From Prosopocoilus inquinatus (Eukaryota; Arthropoda; Insecta; Coleoptera; Lucanidae): a stretch of 64,000 nt of DNA. The notes beneath the pieces were generated by a model. It ran no database searches, was not told where the DNA came from, and saw nothing but the letters and a program-made list of their open reading frames with translations. The position numbers were made by a program, and so were the translations under genes. Within the stretch, counting starts at the first letter, position 1. Each line of letters begins with the position of its first letter. Location of the stretch: contig CM069876.1 of NCBI GenBank assembly GCA_036172665.1, positions 6,386,001-6,450,000 of the forward strand, written 5' to 3'. Below, one piece after another: positions 53,926 to 64,000 of the stretch.

Positions 53926-55089
53926 TAGTCCTAAATTATTAGACCCAAACCGAGGGCAAAATGCCCACCGACGTGAGTACTCTCGTGTTAGCTTATCAAA
54001 TATCATATATTTGATGTTGATATTTGTAAGCTGTGAGTCTTTTTAACTCGGAACATTCAATGCAGACAAGTTTCAATAAAACAAATGTTGTGTCAGTTAT
54101 GAAATGTTATGAACTACGTCCCAAATATTTAACAAATACTAAGAAAACATTTGAATAATCGTTTGGCATCATTATTTCAAACGTGAAAAAGAACATTTAG
54201 AACAATTATAATGTTTTTATTTAAAAAATAAATGTTAATATTCCTTGATTCAAATTCATCCTGTTTCATCTTAGGCAGCGCGCAATGCATTGACCCGTTT
54301 TTTTTTTTTCTAAAATCAACATAGTGTATGTTCAGAGTTAAAAACTATGGCCTATCTCACGAGGATAAATCGAGGCAAACGCCCGATGGCAAAACAGCCC
54401 CTTACCAGGTACTATAAGGGAGATAACGAAATAGAAATGACGAACGCGAACAATAAACGCACATGGAAAACAGACAGGTAACAAAATGGAAAAAAAAGAT
54501 AAAAGAATGTAACTTCCACGTCCACAAAACCCGTAAAACAACAACTCCCTTTGACAGCGGCGAAATACCTAACGGAGCGAGCGTATTCGCAGAAAACGGT
54601 AGGGTAACCTAGGGTCCCTAAGCAGAACGTGATTTCTTTAGTAACATCAGATTTTATAGCTGGCTGACCTAACTTAATACGATTTTCTCGTGGGTTAGAA
54701 AGAATAAAACATAGTATTGATATGTCGTAAACGATTCGGAGCTTGGCAGAACGGCGGATTTAACTTTTTACTTCCGAACCCTGTCCGACATGTTAAATGT
54801 CAGTCACTTCTAGGAACCCTAGGGTAACCAAATCCAACGAAAAATTCGCTTCACACGCCCAACTCTCTTCGTTAACAATATGGAAAAATCCACCTGCCTC
54901 TTTTCGAAACTGGCAGGGAATAGGAAAAGATGACGCATCAGAGCACGACCGCCTCGCGACCCAGCAACGATCAACCACGCTCAAAACAAATGTGCGCGAA
55001 GGGAAGCCTACTCGACCTCAGAAGCAACGGTGACAAATAATCGTAACACGTCATTCTTTATAAAAAGTTTTGCTTCGTCTAGCAAGTTC

Positions 55090-55327
55090 TCAGCCAATAA
55101 GCGCTTTCTTTCGCTTAAAAATTTGAATCGTGTTTCGAATAGTTTGGACCTGAATTTCATAGTTGTCGCAGCAAAACACCCGACTTGAATTTTTGATTGA
55201 CAGTTCATTTGTAAATAACCATAATTCAGTCCAAACAAGGTTTAAAAATAGAGATTCAAAGAAAAGAATGTCCGTTTTTGAATCAAAACACGTTTGGATC
55301 ACGATTTTGTGAGCGAAAGAGAGCACC
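55090..55327. mobile_element. MITE (TTTCTTTCGCT ends), copy 4
   Basis: GCGCTTTCTTTCGCTTAAAA to GTGAGCGAAAGAGAGCACC. It lies in the right arm of the composite palindrome. Confidence 0.75.
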
Positions 55328-55512
55328 TAATATTAAAACGTCGAAGTAACATACAGGACAGTTAGAAAACTAATGGTAAAGTACCTTTTATTTGAAAGGA
55401 AAGTAAAAGTTTTACTTTTTTGATACGAATCTTCTATTTCTTTCTTCTGTGATCAATATTTTCTTTTGTTCTCTTTTCTTTTCTATTAAATCGAATTATT
55501 AATTTTTTCTTT

Positions 55513-55798
55513 CGGTATTTCTGAAATAAGAAAGGCCATCTGTTAAACGACTCTGGCATTAACATGAATTTCGGTATTGTAGGTCACTACTACAGAGGTT
55601 CTTAGCCGCTAAGATTGCATATTTTTTAAAATAAAAATAAGCGAAAATATGCAACACAATGAATTACTATTGTACTAATCTACACTATAACAAACTAACA
55701 TTGGTGTAAAAAAAGTGTTTTTTTACACCAACGTTAGTTTGTTATAGTGTAGATTAGTACAATAGTAATTCAATGTGTTGCATATTTTCCCTTATTTC
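55513..55798. repeat. direct repeat copy 2 ending in a near-perfect 75-bp-stem hairpin
   Basis: 55636-55720 (ATATGCAACACAATGAATTA through AACATTGGTGTAAA) is followed at once by its inverted copy to 55798, with a loop of about 11 bases. Confidence 0.75.
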
Positions 55799-56451
55799 AT
55801 ATCACCCCAACTGACTATTCTATATTATCCGCCATTTTAAATCATATCATGAAAATTTGTTACAGAATTTTCCCAAAAAATATGTATTTCTTAAATTTAT
55901 TAAATTGCAACCGCTGGAAAACAACAAAGTATTTTTAATTAAAATATCTGAGAATTTAGTATCTTAGTTCAGAATTTATAACGGCCCAAAGAATGGGCAT
56001 TCCATATATGCGGACTTTATTCTACGTACCTTATAGAACAAAGTGTGTTTCCTTTAATGGATAAGACCTGCATAAACACTTAAAAACTTATTCATACATG
56101 TAATTACTATAAATTAACAACAGGTATTCAAGGTGATATAAATAATAAGATATGTAATAATGATGTAATTCACGTTTTTCTCATTAACTGTTTCATGTTT
56201 CTCGGTGTTAAGATTTGTTAACGGTGTCGTGCATTAATTTCACAAATCATGAAAACATTACCGCATGAATTTGTTGTGTAATTGCAAACGTACTGCGTCT
56301 TATTCATATATTCAATTTACGGTCTTATAAAACAAATATTGTTTTGCTATTTTATAAGCAGGTATATTTTTATAAAGTTATAAAATAAAAATTATAGGTA
56401 ATGTAATGCGGAAGAAAAAAAATGTATAATCAAATTTGTACCGCAAATAAA
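55799..56451. other. no gene, nothing recognised
   Basis: AT-rich spacer between the palindrome and the mariner. Confidence 0.4.
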
Positions 56452-56453
56452 TA

Positions 56454-57734
56454 CGTGGGCTGTTGGAAAATTTTCTGGAATCTAGTAGGTCTAGGATTGT
56501 TAGCGTTTATCAACTGTCATATTTGAAAAATTTGACGTTTCTCGCCTATAATTCTATTGACAGTTCCTATCCAAGTGTAAGGTAGTTTTGTCTGTACAGC
56601 ATTTGAAAAAAAGTAATTTTGTGTAAATATGGAAATCTCGTGTGAAAATTTTCGTGTCATGATTTTTTACGATTTCAAATGTGGTCTAACGCCGAAACAA
56701 TGCCTAGATCGGCTTCATTTGGCTTTTGGAGATGAAGCACCATCAAAGAGTAGTGTTTATAATTGGTTTGCCGAATTCCAGCGTGGACGTACCTCTCTCA
56801 GTGAAGTTCGTCCATCAACATCTTTTGTTGCCACTAATGTAGATGCTGTGCGGAAATGCTTGAGCGAGATCGACATGTGACATACCGTGAGATTCAAGCA
56901 TCCTTACGGATTCACATGAAAGCAATACACCAGATTTTGCATGATCATTTGAACGTACGAAAGCTTTGCAGTCGTTGGATCCCACACAATTTAATAGAAG
57001 TGCAAAAGCAGGGTCGTGTCAAATGGTGCGAAGAAATGCTCAAGAATTTCAATGGAGGTCGTTCAAATTTAGTTTATAACATCGTTACTGGTGACGAAAC
57101 GTGGATCTATTCGTACGAGCCAGAAAGTAAACAACAATCTACCGTTTGGGTATTTCAAAATGAACCAAAACCAACAAAAGTTGTCCGTTCACGCAGTGCT
57201 GCGAAGCAAATGATTGCCTGTTTATTTGGTTTAACTGGACATGTTGCAACCGTGGCCTTAGAGGATCGAAAAACTGTGAATGCTGATTGGTATACTACAA
57301 TTTGTTTGCCGGAAGTCATCGATCAAATAAGAAGAAACAATCGAAATCGACGAATCATTCTCCATCATGACAACGCCAGCTCTCACTCAGCCCGTCAAAC
57401 AGTTGATTTTTTATCCAACAAAAATATTGAATTAGTGACTCATTGTCCATATTCGCCTGATTTATCACCTAATGATTTCTTTTTGTTCCCAAATATCAAA
57501 AATAAAATACGTGGTGAGCGATTTTCGTCGGCTGAAGCAGCGGTTGAAACATTCCGGACACTGGTTTCTGAGGTACCATCTTTAGAGTGGAAAACGTGCT
57601 TTAGAAATTGGTTCGAGCGTATGCAAAAGTGTATTGACGTCAAAGGCGAATACTTCGAAAAACAATGATACCGTTTACCAAATTTCATATGCGTTTTTTC
57701 ATACCGTTTCCAGAAACTTTTCCATCAGCCCACG
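56454..57734 (+). mobile_element. mariner element, full length 1281 bp
   Basis: CGTGGGCTGTTGGAAAA at the left is inverted at the right (TTTTCCATCAGCCCACG), about 25 bp with few mismatches. TA target duplication at 56452-56453 and 57735-57736. It contains one transposase frame broken by a single-base deletion. Confidence 0.93.
56629..57668 (+). pseudogene. mariner transposase (DD34D), frameshifted
   Basis: The N-terminal helix-turn-helix part (56629-56880) reads MEISCENFRVMIFYDFKCGL and SSVYNWFAEFQRGRTSLSE. The C-terminal part (56856-57668) has VTGDETWIYSYEPESKQQ with the first Asp, HHDNASSH with the second, and YSPDLSPNDFFLF with the third 34 residues on, the mariner DD34D spacing; it ends GEYFEKQ. 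A missing base near 56852 in the A-run before TGCTTGAGCG shifts the frame, and a few residues are missing after SLSE (56808-56815). Catalytic residues are intact; the element is dead only by these lesions. Subfamily not resolved. Confidence 0.92.
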
Positions 57735-57904
57735 TACCATTTTGCTACGTATAAGACTCCACATGTCACGTTGCGGCAGCTTGTATTATGCTCCCGCGGT
57801 TTACATTAGGCCCTATGTGTGGTATATAAAGTTACATTAAAATTCAGTCCGGAACCCGAAAAGCACCTTCTTAATAAGTTTCCATCTATCGGAGAGGTAT
57901 CATA

Positions 57905-58095
57905 TTGTGCTTGTAGGAATTAAAACATCAAACATCATTAACGCCTCAACGGCCTTACAATCGTAAGGCCGTGGGTTCGCACCGCGCTCGAGATATTTCT
58001 CGGGGGTGATCAGGTACCCTTCAGTGTTGGGGAAAAAATTTGACACTGCCTCCTCTTCAACAGCGAGGAAGTTTGGAAGTAGCAAAGCTTTGGAA
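57905..58095 (+). mobile_element. second tRNA-like SINE family, candidate
   Basis: CCTTACAATCGTAAGG looks like an anticodon arm and GTGGGTTCGCACCGCGC like a T arm with B-box, followed by a non-tRNA body. The A-box half is poor and no tail or target duplication is clear. Confidence 0.4.
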
Positions 58096-58139
58096 CTTTA
58101 CACACACAAAGTACACCCTCGTTCTTGAGGTCCTGACAA

Positions 58140-58262
58140 GTTTATGACCCGTTGGGTAACCACCACAGAAGTTATCTATAAAACCTACGACGTCCTTCAA
58201 GGTTCGATTGTGGGACCTCTCCTATTTTTAATTTATTTAAATGCTCTTTTTCCATACGATCT
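58140..58262 (+). pseudogene. non-LTR retrotransposon RT fragment
   Basis: Reads VLQGSIVGPLLFLIYLNALF, the (VP)QGSxxGPLLF motif of non-LTR RT. Only about 40 residues survive. Confidence 0.65.
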
Positions 58263-58363
58263 TAACTTGATTCGTTTTCTCGCTGTGCTCTTGGACAATG
58301 CTCTTAAAAGGGGCGAACGTGGCAACCATCTCAGCAACAAACATTAAAAAAATATATACATAT

Positions 58364-58872
58364 TGGGGTCTATTCTGTAACATTGATATGGACTTGAAAC
58401 GTAACAATTATTGATACGGGACGTGACCTTGCAAAGTCACTTGCTAAGCATATCAATTAATTGAAGAGGTCGTGCTGTGTAGCAAATTGAAACGCTGTCA
58501 CAAAAATAATCACTGTTTTTACGTATGCAGAAATATCATTTTCCGGGCGTCAATGTAAATGCATTTTAAAAAAAGGCGTTAGCGTGCAGGATTAAAAAAT
58601 AAAAATTTGTCCATAATTAGTCGTCGGGTTGTCGTCAAGTGAATGGTTAGAAGAAGCGTGATTTCAGCATGGATTTGGAAGGTGAAATTTTTACTTGTTT
58701 TTTTATTTCTCGCTATAAGTATAAATAAATCACGATAACCTTAAAATTGGCAACGCATGCGCAATCCATAAGTTGTGCATCTCTTCAATTCGTGTTCAAG
58801 TTCTCTTCAATTATTGAAGACCTTGAAGACGCATAGCAATTAATATATATGTCAATGTTACAGAATAGACCC
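58364..58872. mobile_element. ~507-bp inverted-end element
   Basis: GGGTCTATTCTGTAACATTG at the left, with its complement at the right (CAATGTTACAGAATAGACCC). The end sequence is also found at 6050-6085. Confidence 0.7.
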
Positions 58873-59272
58873 GATTGCCAAATTTTTCAAATTGTGTTAC
58901 GACGTGCAGTAAAAATCACAGCAAATGGAGGATTGCAAGCGTCTCTTTACAGAGATGAATATACGCACACTTCCCCTGTATCTATCTATAATATAACCTG
59001 TGGTAATTCCTAATAAGTCCTGCTCATTAGGGGTGTATTTACTAAGTTCATGCAAATACTAAATTGCAAAAAACAAATTTATCAGAGATATTCGAAAATC
59101 AACCCCTTTTGAGTTCCAAATGGAAACCGTTTCAATAGCGCTGATGATTATTGGAATGTGATACGTACGTGTTTTTAAAATCAAGTTGACTAGCTGTTTA
59201 TGTTTATGTTTGAAAAACTGTGTTACTGTATCAACAAAAAGTAAATGTTACTTACGGTTTTTGTAACAGATA

Positions 59273-60235
59273 TACCGGGTGTAGTCAAATTAGTTTCACA
59301 TATTAATACTGCAAGTTCCTCGTCCTGTATGAGAATTAATGCCGCAATTATCAAAGGTCTAACTCAAAAATAAAAAATATGATCTACATACATTTGTTTG
59401 AGAACTTCTGGTCGATCGTGCGTAAAGACATCATAAAATAAAACTCCAGCAAAAGTCAAGGTCAAATGCATGATCGCATTTTTAAAAGCTGTGATGTTTT
59501 ATGTAAACACAATATCAAATTCATAGTGTCCCGGTTGTTGCCCACGTGTGCAATTTGATTAAAGAAGACCATTTTAAATCTACTCTCATTGATTATAGAA
59601 TTAAATTTGTTTTATTAGATAATCGAGAATAATTAGATCTTAGTATGAATCACATAAACATAAACTCTATTCTTTATTGAATAACTAAAGAGTCTTCAAT
59701 AACGACAAGACTAAATAAAATGAACAAACATTCGACAATAATTTAAGTAAAAGATTGTCAGATACTCCTCGATGTTATGTATTTGTACATTGTGTAAGCA
59801 AAACAAAATAATCAAACAATAAATGAAGGGACGATGAATACCGACGTGCGTTGTTTACGATAGTTTTTAGAATGTTAGCTTAAATGTTTTTATTTCCTTT
59901 ACTTATTGTTACACTTTTGTCAGCAGAAAATTAACTTAATTATCCAGTAAGTAATGCCACAAACGTGATGGATATTTATTTTCTTTTGATATGGAATTGC
60001 TGAACGAAGATTTTATTGACCCAGTGCCCTTCATTTCGATGACGCTTTATTGCTTTATGTTTTGTTTATAATGTATTGTTTTGCTTAGAAAAATCCACAC
60101 ACGATCGGTCAGAGTTTCTCAAACAAAAAGACTACGGGCTCTTGTGGAGCTTTAATTTCTTACATTTTTCACCAAGAAAATTGAAGAACTTACAGTTTTA
60201 ATGTGTGAAACTTATTTGATGACACCTTCAGTTAT
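59273..60235. mobile_element. ~960-bp element with ACCGGGTGTAGTCAAATTAG ends
   Basis: The ~48-bp inverted ends continue through GTTTCACATATTAATACTG against its diverged complement. The interior is non-coding. Confidence 0.6.
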
Positions 60236-60615
60236 CCCTGGATGCACGTTCTGACTAGCGTATTTGAAGCGCAAGCTTTCTTCTTTGCACGAGCAAGTCT
60301 GCGTGTCAAGTATGCTATCACCCAAGAGCGTTCGAAAGTTCTGGTGAATGTCGGCTTAATGAATCACGTACACCGGGCACTGATTTGCATTGTTTTGATA
60401 TTTTTTGCTTCAGAAAAAAACGCAATTTCCTCAACCGTGTTAATGGAGTTTTCATAAACTGAATTTTTCATTTGCAATGTTTGATTAAACATAAGATTCT
60501 CTTCAGTTTAATTCGATTAATTATCTCGCACATGAAGCAACTGCAAATATGTAAAACACTGTAGTAGGTACGTTCAATTAAGAAAATCCTAAAGGTCTGC
60601 GGTTGGCATTAAGAG

Positions 60616-60620
<5 letters not shown>

Positions 60621-60661
<41 letters not shown>
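60621..60661. repeat. (AAT)n microsatellite
   Basis: About 13 perfect units. On the minus strand it is the (ATT)n tail that follows the 3' end of the retrotransposon. Confidence 0.85.
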
Positions 60662-63600
60662 GCATTTATTCGAACTCTCGTATGTACATACACATTAGTA
60701 AATAACAAAAATTATTTGTCGAATCGCAGGGTTGATTTCAGATTAACATAAAGTTGTCTGATTTACAAATCAACCATGAAGGTAGTGAAAAAAAAACTTT
60801 TAGATTAGAAAAAAAAAACATTGCGTATTAAGCTTGAAAATAATTCAGTATTTGCTGTCTTCTCTAATTAAATTAAGAAAAATATTAAAGCAACTCATCT
60901 ATGGAAAACTAAATAAAGGGAAAATTCACATGCTCAAGAGATGATTCCGCAGGTGTCTCTTGAAAGCAACAATCGAACACATTTTTAATTCGGACGGTAA
61001 CTTATTATAAATTTTAGAAATATTAAAGGTAAAGGATCTTTCAAATATGGCAGTTTTATGACTAGCAGGCGTTAATAGTCCCTAAAAACGAAGGTTTATG
61101 TTGTGAACGTCCGTACGAAAATTTATTTTATTATACAAGTAAGGTGGTGTCAGGGTCTGAATGATTTTATGAAAAAAACAAGCAGAATGTAACAGTCTTC
61201 TTGTCTTCATATTCAGCCAAGTAAGTTCTTTTAATTTAATCGATACATGACTCCTTCTTCGCAGACCAAATATTAATCTTATGCATGAATTCTGAACTTT
61301 CTGAATTATCTTCGAGTCTATATAATTTAAACATGGATCATAGACTATATCGCAGAAATTAAAATGCGAAAGTACCAAACATTCCAACAAAACACACCTA
61401 ACACGTTTATTTAAAAATGATCGATTGGCGTAAATTAATTTCAAGTTTGAAATTGCTTTCTGAATACATGCAGAAATATGCTTGGAGAAACGTAAGTTAG
61501 TATCAATATATAAATTTTATAATTTTTAACTATTTCAACCGGAGATAATGTAGAGTCGCCAATCTTAACTGAAAAATGATTTTTAATATTTTCTCGAGCC
61601 TTTACTGCGCCAAACAAATTAAGTTTCGATTTAGAAGGATTAATGATTAGAGAATGCTTTCTCGAATAATCTAATAACGAAACAAGGTCAGCATTGATAT
61701 TTTCCATGGCATCGATAGCATTTTCTGGACGAAAGGAATAAAATAATTGAAGATCATCAGCTTAACGATGTACTTGACAGTATCTTAAAACACTAGTGAG
61801 ATTGCCAGTATATATATTAAATAATAAGGGCCCCAAGATTGAACCTTGAGGTACACCTTGTGATAATTTTAAAACATCAGAAACAGACGAACCGATCATA
61901 ACTTTTTGCGATCGATTCATGAGAAAGTCTTTAATTAGTTTGACAGCATCGCAAGAAAACCCAATGTACTTCAGAATAGCCAGTAGAAGACTGTGACTGA
62001 CGGTGTCAAAAGCTCTAGAGAAATCTATTAATATTAATGCTGTAAGTTTACCGACTTCAATATTTCTAAAAATTTCGTCCGTAATATCATATAATACTGT
62101 CGCACAACTGAAGCCAGTCCGAAAGCCGGATTGTCGAGCAGGCAAGATATTATACCTACTTAAATGAACATTAATTTGTTTATTTATAACTTTTTCTAGA
62201 ACTTTTGACAAACAAGGAAGAATGCTAATAGCACGAAGATCTTGAAAGTTTTGGGGATGACTTATTTTTGGTAGTGGATGAACTAAGGCAACTTTCCAAC
62301 AAGATGGAAATTCACTGTTTACCAGACAACGATTTATGATAAATGTGATGTAAGGAATCAAAAATGGGCAACATATATCGATCATTTTAATATTGAGACC
62401 TTCGCTGCTGGTACTTACAGATTTTATGTTTGATAAAATTTTAGAGACTTCCTGTTCTGAAACTAATTCGAAAAAAAGAAAAGAGTCAAAATTCACTTGA
62501 TGTTGGTTTTGATAAAAGTTTAAAAGTTCGACATCATCATTAAAAGGTGGAATAGAATTAATGAAGAAATGGTTAATAGCATTAACATCAGACAAATGAT
62601 CAGGAATAGTTTTACGTCTATGAGAATAGATATTTAATTCATTAAGTTTGTTCCACATGGTTCTCGGAGTTGCATGAGTAAGAGTATAATTAAAATAAGC
62701 TTTCTTTTCTTGTCTAACAGCATTGGTGGCCAGATTTCGACGTGTTTTATAGTACAGTGTACAGGCAATTTAGTTTTAGTAAAACGTTTATGCGCCTCAT
62801 CACGTAAAGATATAATTAACTTGATTGTGTCTGTGAGCCAAGGAGGTTTAGGTTTCGTTATTTTAGATGTAATAAAAGGAGCGTGTATGTCAAATAAGCC
62901 TATTATGCACTGATTAAAAAAATCAACCATATCGTTTACATTAGTTAAGTGAAAAATAATATGGCATGGTAATGCTTCTAAATCAATTTTGAAATTAACA
63001 TATGAAAATTTTTTAAAAGTTCTGTAAGTATGCAGAAATGGCAGCGACAAATGAACTACGCATTCGATATCGCAATAAATAAGAAGATGATCAGATACAT
63101 TGGGTAAATTGTCCCAGAATGTCGAATGATACTAGTATCCGAGGTGATAATAAAATCAATTAAAGTGGCACTAGAATGCGTAATACGTGTCGGTTCATTA
63201 ATTATTTGAAGTAAACCATAAGCATTCAATGAAGAGAGAATGTTCGTAGTCTGAGTTGCTTCGATATCGAGCAGGTTAATATTAAAATCTCCCAAACATA
63301 GCATAAAATCTGCAAGAGGTAAAGCGTAGGAGACTAAATCTTCAAAGTTATCTAAAAAAAGTTAAACTAGATAATTGTGGTGGAAGATAAACGATGCCAA
63401 CAATATAACGAACTTTACCAATACAGAACGCAATCCATATATTATCTAACAAGGCGTCAGTAGGCGGCAGATCAAGTAGCTTAAATTTAATATTTTTCCT
63501 AACATACAGACCAGCACCACCACCTCTGAGCACACGATTTTTATTCAAAAAACAGTAATTCTCTACTGAAAAGGTATCTATATTATCATTATCGGATAGC

Positions 63601-63713
63601 CATGTTTCAGAGACACCAACGATGTCATATCCCTGCGCATGTATATAATCACGAAAATCATGAAACCCAGTAAACATAGAGCGAACATTCAAATGACCAA
63701 TTTTAAGTAACAT
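60661..63713 (-). mobile_element. CR1/L2-like non-LTR retrotransposon, decayed
   Basis: Minus strand, 5' to 3': AP-endonuclease (IGHLNVRSMFTGFHD, DIVGVSETWLSD, then LGDFNINLL and ATLIDFIITSD), linker (KPKPPWLTDTIK), reverse transcriptase (LVHPLPKISHPQNFQDLRAI, ARQSGFRTGFSC, LIDFSRAFDTVSH, QGVPQGSILGPLLFNIYTG, then stop-ADDLQLFY) and a C-terminal region (LNMKTRRLLHSACFFHKI, LTPASHKTAIFERSF). Lesions: frameshifts near 63330, 63055, 62740 and 61520; a stop replacing the Tyr of YADD at 61762-61764; a stop at 61082-61084. The tail is an (ATT)n microsatellite. Clade assignment is inferred from motif style. Confidence 0.85.
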
Positions 63714-64000
63714 TAAAAAAAATTATTAAAATAAGCTAGAGAATGCAACAACAAGACTGAAGATGAAGAAGAGAGAAAGAAATAAGTTTATCGAAAGCAG
63801 GCAATGCAATCTAAAACGTTATATTGCCGCGACAACAGTCAATCGATTCTTCATTGCTATTCCGCCATGACAAGTTGTCTTAAAATGCACGAATTTTAAA
63901 AATTTTTATGAATTGATATCAACATTTATAAAGAAATTAAATTTAGTTCAATTTAATAGTTTTTTAATTAAAAAAAATCGGTGTGTTCTAAATGTTGGTT
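63714..64000. other. possible 5' part of the retrotransposon, nothing recognised
   Basis: No ORF1 or other motif was seen before the window ends. Confidence 0.3.

Larger units (their letters stand above)
51678..53989. mobile_element. TIR-bounded segment inside the composite palindrome
   Basis: AACACGAGAATACTCACGTC and GTGGGCATTTTGCCCTCGG at the left pair with the right end over ~48 bp. The 74-codon frame at 51854-52078 has no recognised domain. Target duplication not clear. Confidence 0.6.
48310..55506. repeat. 7.2-kb composite palindrome
   Basis: The outer arms 48310-49858 and 54000-55506 are inverted copies with few differences, centre ~51.91 kb. Both carry the same MITE (48491-48730 / 55090-55327) and the same GGACAGGGTTCGGAAG block. 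Inside lie a second palindrome (49780-51680, centre ~50.75 kb) and a TIR-bounded segment (51678-53989). Open frames in the arms are mirrored and non-genic. No transposase was recognised. Confidence 0.75.

Noticed and set aside
60621..60661. CRISPR-like or functional array
   Set aside because: A simple trinucleotide microsatellite at a retrotransposon tail; eukaryotic context.

Overview
The window is AT-rich, intron-rich animal nuclear DNA, most likely insect. The TA-flanked elements with CAGGGTGT-type ends are the kind I associate with beetles, but the order is not proven. There are no bacterial-style operons. Only two host protein-coding genes can be supported, and they are divergently transcribed. 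NELF-B (negative elongation factor B, RNA polymerase II pausing) lies on the minus strand at 13290-6735 and has six coding exons giving 587 residues. Tudor-SN/SND1 (staphylococcal-nuclease and Tudor domain protein) lies on the plus strand at 17026-40908 and has twelve coding exons giving 899 residues. I reassembled both exon by exon; every junction has GT/AG ends and a matching phase.

Almost everything else is transposable-element debris. 0.1-6 kb: tandem repeats, a GC-rich LTR-like segment, a Penelope-like reverse-transcriptase fragment and two hAT-type elements with 8-bp target duplications. 6.7-13.3 kb: NELF-B; its third intron holds a large foldback element interrupted by a ribozyme-bearing repeat. 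13.4-16.7 kb: the interval between the two genes, packed with inverted-repeat elements and one tRNA-derived SINE. 17-41 kb: Tudor-SN, whose long introns hold foldback elements, further ribozyme repeats, a SINE, a conserved TE-protein remnant and a hAT transposase fragment. 43-48 kb: a second copy of a roughly 1 kb repeat, split by a small hAT element. 48.3-55.5 kb: a composite palindrome about 7.2 kb long. 56.4-57.7 kb: a nearly complete mariner with one frameshift. 57.9-60.2 kb: SINE and small inverted-repeat elements. 60.6-63.7 kb: a decayed CR1/L2-like non-LTR retrotransposon on the minus strand.

The most interesting system is a family of repeats at 10.6-11.6, 20.9-21.2 and 29.6-30.1 kb (plus a stub at 23.0 kb). 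They carry six copies of a complete hammerhead ribozyme motif: CUGAAGA core, a perfect stem II, GAAA, a two-base-pair-type stem III, a GUC cleavage triplet and a two-part stem I. Two of the ribozymes lie in direct tandem exactly 312 nt apart, so self-cleavage would release a 312-nt monomer. Two of the loci have 13-bp target-site duplications. This matches the retrozyme / Penelope-associated hammerhead elements known from plants and metazoans. A Penelope-like RT fragment (1.8-2.4 kb) and a decayed hammerhead-like motif of a different sequence (47.9 kb) are also present.
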